In this document: positions 1 through 8,000 of the stretch, in pieces | Position numbering within the stretch: the first letter of the stretch is position 1 | Layout: every line of letters begins with the position of its first letter | DNA from: JALZKA01 sp963725035 | Lineage (GTDB): Bacteria > Actinomycetota > Thermoleophilia > Solirubrobacterales > 70-9 | Direction: 5' to 3' | NCBI GenBank assembly: GCA_963725035.1 | Contig: CAVRWX010000018.1 | Location: 62,001-126,000 of the forward strand | DNA length: 64,000 nt | Position numbers and translations under genes: made by a program | The notes under the pieces: model-generated | Database searches by the model: none | Told to the model about the DNA's origin: nothing | The model's input: the letters and a program-made list of their open reading frames with translations, nothing else

Positions 1-1
1 A

Positions 2-100
2 CCACGCTTCATGCGCTGGTGCGCCGCGTTCGGGCTCCTGGTGACGCTGGTCTGGCTCTACCTGGAGATCCTTCGCCTGCTCGGGAGGATCCGCCGCTAG
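2..100 (+). CDS. Bax inhibitor-1/YccA family protein, C-terminal end
   Basis: Only the last 32 codons of a gene entering from the left edge are present. The translation ends with LLVTLVWLYLEILRLLGRIR, a hydrophobic last helix followed by a short basic tail. This closely resembles the C-terminus of actinobacterial Bax inhibitor-1 (YccA/YbhL) membrane proteins as I remember them. The gene runs convergently into the minus-strand transporter that follows. The family is a multi-pass inner-membrane protein of uncertain role in bacteria. The assignment rests on a short tail only. Confidence 0.5.
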   Translation, partial: PRFMRWCAAFGLLVTLVWLYLEILRLLGRIRR

Positions 101-108
101 CCCGGACG

Positions 109-921
109 TCAGTCCTCTTCTCGCACCTGGCCGTAGTTGATCGCGGCGACGATGGCGACGCCGCCCACGATGTTGCCGGCGAGCACCGGGATGAACCACT
201 CGATCGTCTCGCCCATGCTCAGCGCGCCGTCGAGCAGACTCGCGAACGCGGTGACCGTCGTCGCGATGCAGTGATCGAAGCTGCCCAGAGAGACGAGGAA
301 GGTCAGGCTCCAGATCACGGCGACACGGCCTGTCACCGTGTCGCAGCCCTCCACGAGCCACGCGACCAGCGCAAGCAGGAAGCCGGTCACGATGGCGCTC
401 CAGAACGTGTCCCAAAATTCCCCGCCCGTGTAGTCGACCCCGTTCGCCACCAACTGGTCCTTGACGGCCGGGTCGAGCGCGCCCGACCAGATGGCCAACC
501 CGGCGAAGATGAAGGCGCCGACCAGGTTCATGGGGAGGACGATCAGCCAGAGGCGCGCGGAGCGGCTGAGGTACTCCGGCCTGCGGAGCGTGAGCATCAC
601 CGGGTAGAGGGTGTTTTCGGTGAAGAACTGCGAGCGGCCGATGATCACGGCGATGTAGCCGATCGGATAGAGCAGCGAGGCGATGAAGGCCGTCGTCTTG
701 ACGTCTTCGCCGAGAGACGTGGTCGCGAGCGCTACAGCCAGCGGCGCGAGGCCGATGGTGAGTCCGGCGAAGAGCGCCGAGAAGAAGAGGCTTCCCTGCG
801 GCCGCGAGAGCTCCTCGGCGGTGTCATCGCAGACGCGCTCGTAGATGTCGAGCGCGTGCGGGCGGGACGACTCACCGTCCCCGCGTCTCTCCCGCTCAGC
901 CACGCGTCGCACGATAGACAC
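109..921 (-). CDS. Formate/nitrite transporter family (FNT) channel
   Basis: A 270-residue multi-pass membrane protein. Visible FNT features are the FFTENTLYPVMLTL segment, about six hydrophobic helices, and the pore segment GSFDHCIATT with the central histidine of FocA-type channels. The N-terminal ~35 residues are charged and cytoplasmic, as in the YfdC branch. FNT proteins pass small monovalent anions such as formate, nitrite or hydrosulfide; the substrate cannot be read from the sequence. A GTG start at 921 is used. The gene is divergent from scpA, sharing a short upstream region. Confidence 0.85.
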   Translation of the reverse strand: MSIVRRVAERERRGDGESSRPHALDIYERVCDDTAEELSRPQGSLFFSALFAGLTIGLAPLAVALATTSLGEDVKTTAFIASLLYPIGYIAVIIGRSQFFTENTLYPVMLTLRRPEYLSRSARLWLIVLPMNLVGAFIFAGLAIWSGALDPAVKDQLVANGVDYTGGEFWDTFWSAIVTGFLLALVAWLVEGCDTVTGRVAVIWSLTFLVSLGSFDHCIATTVTAFASLLDGALSMGETIEWFIPVLAGNIVGGVAIVAAINYGQVREED

Positions 922-961
922 GGTTGCGGCCGGATGCCGTGGCCACGTCCTGTGCCGTGGC

Positions 962-977
962 TACTCTGCCCCTCGTG
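962..977 (+). promoter_or_regulatory. -10 box and leaderless start of scpA
   Basis: TACTCT at 962-967 is followed by a GTG at 975 after seven bases. This spacing puts the transcription start on or next to the start codon, so scpA is probably translated from a leaderless mRNA. No Shine-Dalgarno sequence precedes the GTG. Confidence 0.5.
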
Positions 978-1767
978 CCGGTAGCCGATCTGGACCTCGA
1001 GCTCGACGTCTTTGCGGGCCCATTCGACCTCCTCATGGCGGTCGTCCTGCGCGAGGGCGTGAACCTCGCCGAAGTCGAGCTTGGCGAGGTGGTCGTCGCC
1101 TACGTCGAGCACCTTGAGGAGGCGGGCGAGCTCGACCTCGAGTCCGCGACCGAGTTCCTCGTGCTCATCGCCGCGCTCCTCGAGCTGAAGTCGCGGCTGC
1201 TCCTGCCGGTGGACGAGGAGGCCGAGGACATGCCCGCGCCCGAGGAGGCGGCCGAGGAGCTCCTCGCCCGCATGCTCGAGTACCGCCGCTACCACGACGC
1301 GGCCGGGTATCTCAACGACGCTCTTCGAGGCGGGGCGCGACACCTACTTCCGCAGGGCGCCGCTGCCGCCCGAGTTCCGGCGCGTCTCGCTGGAGGCCGC
1401 AAGGCCGGTCTACGCCGGCGAGCGCCTCGCCGAGGCGATCGGCGGGCTCATGCGCATGCCGGAGGCGCCCGACACATCCCACATCCGCCCGACGGTGTCG
1501 CTCGAACGGCGCCTCGCCGCTGTACGCGAACTGCTGAAGAGCCGCTCCGCCATCGACTTCGACGAAGCGTTCGGCCGCGAGGACAGGCTGACCCAGGCGG
1601 TGACGATCTTCGCCCTGCTCGAGATGCACAAGCGGGGCGAGGCTACGTGGGACCAGTCCGAGATCTTCGGGCCGATATCAATCAAGCCGCTGGATACGTC
1701 CGCGGACTCCTCCGCTTCGCGTCCGGGGTCGGCGGGTCCAGAAACTTCACACGAGGAGGTCGCATGA
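975..1767 (+). CDS. scpA: Segregation and condensation protein A, with a +1 frame disruption
   Basis: ScpA is the kleisin that bridges the SMC heads and binds ScpB. The N-terminus (LDVFAGPFDLLMAVVLREGV) is the conserved SMC-neck-binding part, and the C-terminal winged helix ends ATWDQSEIFGPISI. The two halves lie in different frames. Dropping one base near 1320 joins ...AAGYLND to LFEAGRDTYFRRAPLPPEF and restores the family sequence. GTG 975 is preferred to GTG/ATG-type starts further up (924) because it begins right before the conserved block and sits behind a -10 box. The last codons overlap scpB (ATGA). The break is more likely a sequence error than a real mutation. Confidence 0.85.
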
Positions 1768-2351
1768 TGGACGCACCGCAGCTCGAGCGCGTGATCGAGG
1801 CGCTTCTCTACCTCTCGCCGGCGCCCGTCTCGGTGACCGAGCTGGTCGAGGCGACCGACGCGACAGAGGCGCAGGTCGAGCGGGCGCTCGACGGCCTCTC
1901 GGGCTCGTTCGCCGAGGGCAACCGCGGCCTGCAGCTGAAGAACGTCGCGGGCGGATGGACGCTCGCGACCGACCCGGTCGCCGCCGACGCCGCGCGCAAG
2001 CTCCTCTCGAAGCCGAAGACGCCGCCGCTCACGCAGGCCCAGGCCGAGACGCTCGCGATCGTCGCCTACCTCCAGCCGGTCTCTCGTCCCGAGATCAGCC
2101 GCATCCGCGGCGTCGCGGGTGAGTCCGCGGTCATCACGCTGACCGAGCGCGGCCTGATCGAGGAGTCCGGCCGCTCCCGATTCGGCGCAACGATCTACCG
2201 CACCACGGAGCTCTTCGAGCGGGTCTTCGGCCTTGCCGGCCTCGACGACCTGCCGGACCCCGCAGGTTTCGACCCGACCCCCGAGGTCGAGGGCGAGCTG
2301 CGCGACCGCCTGCTCAAAGCGGGCGAGGCCCGTGCCGGCCAGGCCGGCTAG
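1764..2351 (+). CDS. scpB: Segregation and condensation protein B
   Basis: A 195-residue winged-helix protein of the ScpB family, which dimerises and binds ScpA to complete the SMC-ScpAB condensin. Conserved pieces include LERVIEALLYLSPAPVSV at the N-terminus and the LTQAQAETLAIVAYLQPVSR segment, followed by EISRIRGV and RGLIEESGR. It starts at ATG 1764, overlapping the scpA stop, with a good AGGAGG ribosome site at about 1754-1759. A second in-frame ATG follows directly. The partner SMC lies far away in this window (39.7 kb) and is unusually short. Confidence 0.93.
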   Translation: MMDAPQLERVIEALLYLSPAPVSVTELVEATDATEAQVERALDGLSGSFAEGNRGLQLKNVAGGWTLATDPVAADAARKLLSKPKTPPLTQAQAETLAIVAYLQPVSRPEISRIRGVAGESAVITLTERGLIEESGRSRFGATIYRTTELFERVFGLAGLDDLPDPAGFDPTPEVEGELRDRLLKAGEARAGQAG

Positions 2352-2352
2352 A

Positions 2353-2616
2353 TCAACGCGCCGTCCAGGAGATCAGCACCGGGATCAGCAGGATTGCCGT
2401 GGTCGCGACCACGGCGAGAGCACCGGCCACGAGCTGACCAGGCGTGCGCTCCGGGTTACGCGCGTTGAGCGCAAGCCATGCGAGCGCGGGGACCAGGTTC
2501 ACGCCGAGCCACGCAACGAGGGCGACGCCGGCAGAGCCCTGGCCGTCCTCGAACTCGGGCAGGAGCACGAAGCGGTCGACGAGGAGCGCAGCGACGAGAA
2601 GCAGGCCGACGATCAC
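2353..2616 (-). CDS. Small membrane protein, unknown
   Basis: About 87 residues with three hydrophobic segments (VIVGLLLVAALLV, VAWLGVNLVPALAWLAL, GALAVVATTAILLIPVLISW). No motif tells its function. The GTG at 2616 is chosen because upstream residues are polar and overlap rluB. It is convergent with scpB (one base between stops) and divergent from rluB, with which it shares a compact promoter region centred on GTAGCTAC. Confidence 0.55.
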   Translation of the reverse strand: MIVGLLLVAALLVDRFVLLPEFEDGQGSAGVALVAWLGVNLVPALAWLALNARNPERTPGQLVAGALAVVATTAILLIPVLISWTAR

Positions 2617-2626
2617 GCGGCAAGTT

Positions 2627-3337
<711 letters not shown>

Positions 3338-3345
<8 letters not shown>

Positions 3346-3709
3346 GCGACTGTGGGCAATCAGGGGCGCGGCGCAGGCCGACGCCAACGACGAAGAGTCG
3401 ATCCTCGCGGCCACCCGCGAGCTCGTTTCCGAGCTCATGGAGCGGAACGGTCTCAAGCCCGAGAGCTTCGTGTCGGTCATCTTCACCGCGACCGACGACC
3501 TGAACGCGCAGTTCCCCGCGGTCGCGGCGCGCGAACTCGGGTTCGGGGAGGTGCCGCTCCTCTGTAACCGCGAGATGGACGTGCCCGGCGCCATGGAGCG
3601 GGTCATCCGGCTGCTCGCCCACTACCACGCGCCGGCGGACCACACGCCCGAGCACGTTTATCTGGGCGAGACGAAGAAGCTCCGCGCCGACCTCCACTCG
3701 GCGCAATGA
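3338..3709 (+). CDS. aroH: Chorismate mutase, AroH type
   Basis: A 123-residue protein of the monofunctional trimeric AroH fold, converting chorismate to prephenate. The N-terminal arginine (WAIRGA), the LLCNREM segment with the active-site cysteine and glutamate, and RVIRLLAHY with the catalytic arginine are all present. It overlaps the rluB end by eight bases and hisC by four, so it is translationally coupled. Its product feeds TyrA, encoded in the separate aromatic operon at 8.0 kb. Confidence 0.9.
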
Positions 3710-4803
3710 CGATCCGCACCTCCAAGCGCCTGGACGAGATTCCGGGCTACAAGGCTGGCGTGCCCGCCGGCAAGGCGCCCGAGGCGATCGCGGCAGAGAA
3801 CATCGCGCAGCTCGCCTCGAACGAGTCGCCGTGGGGCCCTCACCCCGACGTCGTCGCGGCGATCGAGAGCGCCGCCGGCGCCATGAACCGTTATCCGGAC
3901 CCCGGAGCGACCCTGCTTCGCCGCCGCATCGCCGAGCGCCACGACGCCGACCCGGCAGCCATCGCCGTCTCGAACGGAAGCTGCGAGTTGCTCCTGGCCG
4001 CCGCCTCCGCGCTCTGCGAGGACGGCGACGAGGTCGTTTACGCGTGGCCATCGTTCTCGATCTACCCATACATGGCGCCGATCTCGGGCGCGCGCGAGAT
4101 CCGCGTGCCGCTCAACGATTCCGACGTGCACGACCTGGGCGCGATGCTGGGCGAGATCACGGCCGCGACGCAGATCGTTGTGGTCTGCAATCCGAACAAC
4201 CCGACCTCCACCCACATCCCGATCGCGCGGATGGCTGAGTTCGTGGACGCCGTCCCCGACCACGTGTGCGTGATCCTGGACGAGGCGTACGCCGAGTACC
4301 AGCTCCACGACGATCCCGAGGAGTCCGTTGATCTCTGGCGGCGCTCGGAGAACCTGGTCGTCCTCCGCACATTCTCCAAGTGCTACGGCCTCGCCGGCCT
4401 TCGCGTGGGATACGCGCTCACGTCGGCGAAGCTGCGCTCGGCCTTCGACGCCGTCCGCCAGCCGTTCAGCGTGAACGCGCTCGCGCAGGCGGCGGGTGCC
4501 GAGGCGATCCGCCACCAGGATGACGTCGCGCAGCGTGTGGAGCGCACGATCGTCGAGCGCGTCTTCGTCGAAGAGAGCGTGCGCGAACTTGGCCTCGAGA
4601 CACCCGACTCGCACGCCAACTTCTCATGGATCGACCTTGGCGACGCGGACGAATCAGAAGTGGTCTCAGCGCTGGGCGACGCAGGCGTTGTCGTCAGGCC
4701 GGGCACGCCCCTCGGCGGACCAGGCCACATCCGCGTCTCCTACGGCACGCGCGAGCAGAACCAGCGGTTTATCGACGGGCTGGCCCGAGCATTGGAAGGT
4801 TGA
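3706..4803 (+). CDS. hisC: Histidinol-phosphate / aromatic aminotransferase
   Basis: A 365-residue class I/II PLP-dependent aminotransferase. ASNESPWGP near the start, NPNNPT, DEAYAEY and the PLP lysine in TFSKCYGLAGLRVGY are HisC hallmarks. HisC transfers the amino group to imidazole acetol phosphate in histidine synthesis, and some HisC enzymes also transaminate phenylpyruvate and hydroxyphenylpyruvate. No other his gene is nearby and it is coupled to chorismate mutase, so an aromatic role is plausible here. The stop overlaps the next ATG. Confidence 0.85.
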   Translation: MTIRTSKRLDEIPGYKAGVPAGKAPEAIAAENIAQLASNESPWGPHPDVVAAIESAAGAMNRYPDPGATLLRRRIAERHDADPAAIAVSNGSCELLLAAASALCEDGDEVVYAWPSFSIYPYMAPISGAREIRVPLNDSDVHDLGAMLGEITAATQIVVVCNPNNPTSTHIPIARMAEFVDAVPDHVCVILDEAYAEYQLHDDPEESVDLWRRSENLVVLRTFSKCYGLAGLRVGYALTSAKLRSAFDAVRQPFSVNALAQAAGAEAIRHQDDVAQRVERTIVERVFVEESVRELGLETPDSHANFSWIDLGDADESEVVSALGDAGVVVRPGTPLGGPGHIRVSYGTREQNQRFIDGLARALEG

Positions 4804-5153
4804 TGGAAGAGCAAGGGCCGATCGCTTTAGACCTGTCCGGCCTTCCCGGCCGTGACGCGAGCCGGCAGTTCGAGGGAGGCGAGCGGGGAGGAGGCGTGCC
4901 CATCTCGTTCTACGAGGAGCGGACGGAACCGGGTCGCGGTCCCGGCCCGCACCGCCACCCATACGGCGAGGTGTTCGTCCTCCACGAAGGAGAGGTCGAG
5001 TTCGAGGTCGAGGGCGAGAAGATCTCTGCGAGTCCGGGCTCCGTCGTGGTCGTTCCGCCCGAGACCACACATGGCTTCACGAACGTTGGCGACGCCCCGA
5101 TCCACATGACATGCATCCACGCGGCGGCCGCGATGGAGCAGGAGAACCTCTAG
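4803..5153 (+). CDS. Cupin domain protein
   Basis: A 116-residue single-domain cupin. The metal-binding set GPHRHPYGEVFVLHEGE and the second motif PGSVVVVPPETTHGF are intact, which suggests a metal-bound beta barrel. Cupins cover many enzymes and sensors, so no reaction is assigned. The start ATG overlaps the hisC stop, making it the last gene of the rluB operon, and it converges with the minus-strand peptidase with a 4-base stop overlap. Confidence 0.8.
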   Translation: MEEQGPIALDLSGLPGRDASRQFEGGERGGGVPISFYEERTEPGRGPGPHRHPYGEVFVLHEGEVEFEVEGEKISASPGSVVVVPPETTHGFTNVGDAPIHMTCIHAAAAMEQENL

Positions 5154-5830
5154 CTGCCGTTCCGCGAGAAGTGCTGGTAGTCCTTCGTCCCGGACCAGTC
5201 GCCGCCCCACTTCCAGTCTTCCTGAGCGAACGCGCGGTATGCGTGGTCGCCGCGATGGACCATGCCCTTGTCGTGACGTGAACGGTCCGCGTACGGTTCG
5301 CCCGCCGGCGGGCTCACATGCCCCGACGACGTGACGTAGGGGTTCTCGATCGGGTTCAGGTCGATCGCGCGCCCGTACGCGTGCTGCGACCAGTTCGAGG
5401 TGCCTGCGATGTAGCGGCAGTTGAAGCCCGAGGTGTTGTCGGCGTTCATCGAGGCGTGGTCGGAGGCGTCGTAGCGGTCGATCAGCTGCATCCGGCGGAT
5501 CTTGAACTTGTGGCGGTAAAGGCTGCGGAAGACTCTGACGATCTCGCCCGATTCGTCCTCGTGAACGACGATCGAGCCCGTTTCGCGATGGCCGTCAAAG
5601 TCCCAGAAGGTCGTTCGGATCAGGCGCAGGTTGTTGATGTGGACCGGACAGCCCGGCCGCCACGAGACGCCGGTCATCCGCTGGCGGGTCTTGCCCTTGA
5701 TCTCGCGCACCTGGTACTCGAAGCCCTTGACGTTGTCGCGCACCGTGGCTCCCATCGAGTCCGAGCTGACGCCGGCGGGCGCACCCCAAAGGGCGCCTGC
5801 CACCACCGCTACCAAGGTCGCAACTTTCAC
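5150..5830 (-). CDS. Exported M15-type D-Ala-D-Ala carboxypeptidase-like protein
   Basis: The first ~20 residues form a signal peptide (KVATLVAVVAGALWGAPAGV). The C-terminal part has the zinc-peptidase pattern of the M15C/extensin-like group: NTSGFNCRYIAGTSNWSQHAYGRAIDLNP (split here as GFNCR...SQHAYG...AIDLNP) and KDYQHFS. The His/Asp of HAYGxAID and the final QHF histidine are expected zinc ligands. Such proteins trim peptidoglycan peptides outside the membrane. It is divergent from the aromatic attenuator. Confidence 0.85.
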   Translation of the reverse strand: MKVATLVAVVAGALWGAPAGVSSDSMGATVRDNVKGFEYQVREIKGKTRQRMTGVSWRPGCPVHINNLRLIRTTFWDFDGHRETGSIVVHEDESGEIVRVFRSLYRHKFKIRRMQLIDRYDASDHASMNADNTSGFNCRYIAGTSNWSQHAYGRAIDLNPIENPYVTSSGHVSPPAGEPYADRSRHDKGMVHRGDHAYRAFAQEDWKWGGDWSGTKDYQHFSRNGS

Positions 5831-5872
5831 ACCTCCAGGGTGTCAGACTCGTCGCGGGCTGAGCGGGTGCGC

Positions 5873-5901
5873 TTGCTCTTTCCCCCGCACCCTGCTACAA
5901 A
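5873..5901 (+). promoter_or_regulatory. Promoter of the aromatic operon
   Basis: TTGCTC at 5873-5878 and TACAAA at 5896-5901 are separated by 17 bases. Transcription would begin near 5908, about 28 bases before the leader-peptide ATG. Boxes were judged by eye. Confidence 0.4.
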
Positions 5902-5935
5902 CCCTGGCGTGAACCGCGCCGCTGAGCACGCCTCC

Positions 5936-5998
5936 ATGACCGCCCTCACGGGTGCGTCCGCGTGCATCTATTCGTGGTTTACCTGGCGATTTATCTAG
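5936..5998 (+). CDS. Aromatic leader peptide upstream of aroF
   Basis: A 20-codon reading frame ending IYSWFTWRFI and then TAG. Five of the nine residues at positions 12 to 19 region are Tyr, Trp, Phe, Trp and Phe, so all three aromatic amino acids are sampled. The Tyr and Phe codons are TAT and TTT, which are rare in this GC-rich genome and would sharpen sensitivity to charged tRNA. It ends 111 bases before the aroF start, and inverted repeats follow at once. The architecture is that of a ribosome-mediated attenuator. I do not recognise it from a described family. Confidence 0.65.
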   Translation: MTALTGASACIYSWFTWRFI

Positions 5999-6058
5999 GC
6001 GCCCGCCCTCCGGGTCTCGCAAGACCCAGCGCATGAACAGGACTCAGGACGGGGCGCC
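5998..6058 (+). promoter_or_regulatory. Candidate attenuator hairpins before aroF
   Basis: GGCGCCC at 5998-6004 can pair with GGGCGCC at 6052-6058. Inside lies a second hairpin, GGGTCT (6012-6017) with AGACCC (6022-6027), four-base loop. A ribosome resting on the leader stop codon would cover the first arm; one stalled on the aromatic codons would leave it free. No U-tract follows, so it may act through Rho, translation or a GC-type terminator. Confidence 0.5.
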
Positions 6059-6109
6059 CTCCTCATGTACGTACTCTCGGACCCGCCAGACTTGAAAGGC
6101 CGTAACCAG

Positions 6110-6892
6110 ATGACAAGCGTTTTGAACAACAAGCTCGGAGGGGGCCGCTTCGGCATCATCGCCGGGCCCTGCACCGTGGAAAGCCGCGAGATGATCCTCG
6201 AGACCGCTCGCGCGGTCGCCGATGGTGGCGCGGCGATGCTCCGCGGTGGCGCGTACAAGCCGCGCACCTCGCCGCACTCGTTCCAGGGCCTGGGAGTGGA
6301 AGGGCTTCGCCTGCTCCAAGAGGCCAAGGAGGAGACAGGCCTGCCGATCGTCACTGAGCTCCTCGACGTCCGCGACACGGAGCACGTGGCGGAGGTGGCC
6401 GACGTGATCCAGATCGGTGCTCGCAACATGCAGAACTACGCGCTCCTCACCGAGGCGGCGCGGACCGGCATTCCGATCCTGCTCAAGCGGGGGCTCTCGG
6501 CAACGCTCGAAGAGCTCCTCAACGCGGCCGAGTACATCCTCAAGGAGGACAACCCCAACGTCGTCCTCTGCGAGCGGGGCATCCGCACGTTCGAGAGCTC
6601 CTACAGGTTCACGCTGGACCTCACGGCCGTGCCGGCGCTGAAGGGAATGACCGACCTGCCCGTGATCGTCGACCCCTCTCACGCCGCTGGGCGCCGCGAC
6701 TGGGTCATGTCGCTGTCGTTGGCGGCTGCCGCTGCCGGCGCCGACGGCCTCATCGTCGAGGTTCATCCGGAACCCGAGACGGCGCTCTGCGACGGCCCGC
6801 AGTCGATCTCCACGGAGTCGTTCGCGGACTTCGCCGATCAGGTCCGGCGCGTCGCCGAGATCGCCGGAAAGGACGTCTCGGTCGCCCTCTAG
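6110..6892 (+). CDS. aroF: DAHP synthase, type I-beta
   Basis: The enzyme condenses phosphoenolpyruvate and erythrose 4-phosphate, the first step of the shikimate pathway. FGIIAGPCTVES, the RGGAYKPRTSPHSFQGLG segment, the lysine in ILLKRGLSATLEE and VDPSHAAGRRD are typical of the AroA/KdsA-like I-beta group. ATG 6110 is preferred to ATG 6065 because family similarity starts there and GAAAGG precedes it. There is no N-terminal ACT or chorismate mutase extension, so any regulation is probably at the leader. It is followed by a second, unrelated DAHP synthase type. Confidence 0.88.
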   Translation: MTSVLNNKLGGGRFGIIAGPCTVESREMILETARAVADGGAAMLRGGAYKPRTSPHSFQGLGVEGLRLLQEAKEETGLPIVTELLDVRDTEHVAEVADVIQIGARNMQNYALLTEAARTGIPILLKRGLSATLEELLNAAEYILKEDNPNVVLCERGIRTFESSYRFTLDLTAVPALKGMTDLPVIVDPSHAAGRRDWVMSLSLAAAAAGADGLIVEVHPEPETALCDGPQSISTESFADFADQVRRVAEIAGKDVSVAL

Positions 6893-6910
6893 GCGCCCGG
6901 GGGAAGCGAA

Positions 6911-7990
6911 ATGTACCCGCCGGTGCCGACCGAGCGCGACGGGATTCGTGACCGCAGGATCGACGAGATCGAGGCGTTGGCACGCCCGGCGGAGCTCATC
7001 GACGAGCTCCCGCTGCCCCCTGCGGGAGCGGAGCTCGTAATCCGCAGCCGCGAAGAGACGACGGCGATCCTCGACCGCGAGGACGACCGGCTCCTGGTGG
7101 TCGTCGGCCCCTGCTCCGTTCACGACACCGAGGCGGCGCGCGACTATGCAGGGCGCCTTGCCGAGAAGGCGATGGAGCTCGAGGGCGACCTCCTGGTCGT
7201 GATGCGCGTCTACTTCGAGAAGCCGCGCACGACGACGGGATGGAAGGGGATGATCAACGACCCGCACCTCGACGACTCGGGAGACGTCAACACTGGGTTG
7301 CGCTGGGCGCGCGGGTTGCTCCTGTCCGTGATCGAGCTTGGGCTGCCTGTCGGTTGCGAGTTCCTCGACCCGATCACGCCGCAATACATCTCCGACGCCG
7401 TCTCCTGGGGAGCGATCGGAGCCCGCACGACCGAGAGCCAGATCCATCGCCAGCTCGGCTCAGGCCTTTCGATGCCCGTCGGCTTCAAGAACGGCACCGA
7501 CGGCAACGTCCAGATCGCACTCGACGCCGTGCGCGCAGCGGCCGCAAGCCATTCGTTCACCGGGATTGACCCCTCGGGCACGCCGGCGATCCTCAGGACG
7601 TCCGGCAACCGCGACGGCCATGTCATCCTGCGCGGCGGGCGCGACTCCTACAACTACGGCACCGCCGAGGTTGCCGACGTGCTGGCCCAGCTCGCGGCGA
7701 GCAACCTTCCCGAGCGCGTCATCGTCGACGCATCCCACGACAACTCGAACAAGGATCCGGAGCGCCAACGGATGGTCGCTGAGGACATCGCCGGACAGGT
7801 GGCGAGGGGCAACCGCGGGATAGTCGGCGTGATGCTCGAGTCGTTCCTCGTTGCGGGGCGCCAGGACCTCGGCTCGGGCGAGCTCACCTACGGCCAGTCA
7901 ATCACCGATGCCTGCATGGACTGGGATACGACTGCCGGCGCCCTCGACGAGCTGGCCGAAGCCGTGCGCGCGCGCCGCGAAGCCGGGTGA
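6911..7990 (+). CDS. aroG: DAHP synthase, type I-alpha (AroG-like)
   Basis: A 359-residue homologue of the enterobacterial AroF/G/H enzymes. Shared stretches include RLLVVVGPCSVHD, VMRVYFEKPRTT, GWKGMINDPHLD, ARTTESQ, GFKNGTDGNVQIALDA and YGQSITDACMDW. It performs the same reaction as the preceding gene with a different protein subtype. A GGGGGAAG site precedes the ATG. I-alpha enzymes are often feedback-inhibited by Phe or Tyr; which one acts here cannot be read. Having both types in tandem is unusual. Confidence 0.9.
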   Translation: MYPPVPTERDGIRDRRIDEIEALARPAELIDELPLPPAGAELVIRSREETTAILDREDDRLLVVVGPCSVHDTEAARDYAGRLAEKAMELEGDLLVVMRVYFEKPRTTTGWKGMINDPHLDDSGDVNTGLRWARGLLLSVIELGLPVGCEFLDPITPQYISDAVSWGAIGARTTESQIHRQLGSGLSMPVGFKNGTDGNVQIALDAVRAAAASHSFTGIDPSGTPAILRTSGNRDGHVILRGGRDSYNYGTAEVADVLAQLAASNLPERVIVDASHDNSNKDPERQRMVAEDIAGQVARGNRGIVGVMLESFLVAGRQDLGSGELTYGQSITDACMDWDTTAGALDELAEAVRARREAG

Positions 7991-8000
7991 GGCGCTCGCC

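Noticed and set aside
1310..1330. Programmed +1 frameshifting in scpA and the other broken genes
   Set aside because: The break sites have no shared slippery codon, stop codon or structure, and three of them are in the opposite direction; errors are simpler.
6065..6109. ATG 6065 as the aroF start
   Set aside because: The extra 15 residues have no family similarity and lie in the attenuator region; ATG 6110 has a ribosome site.
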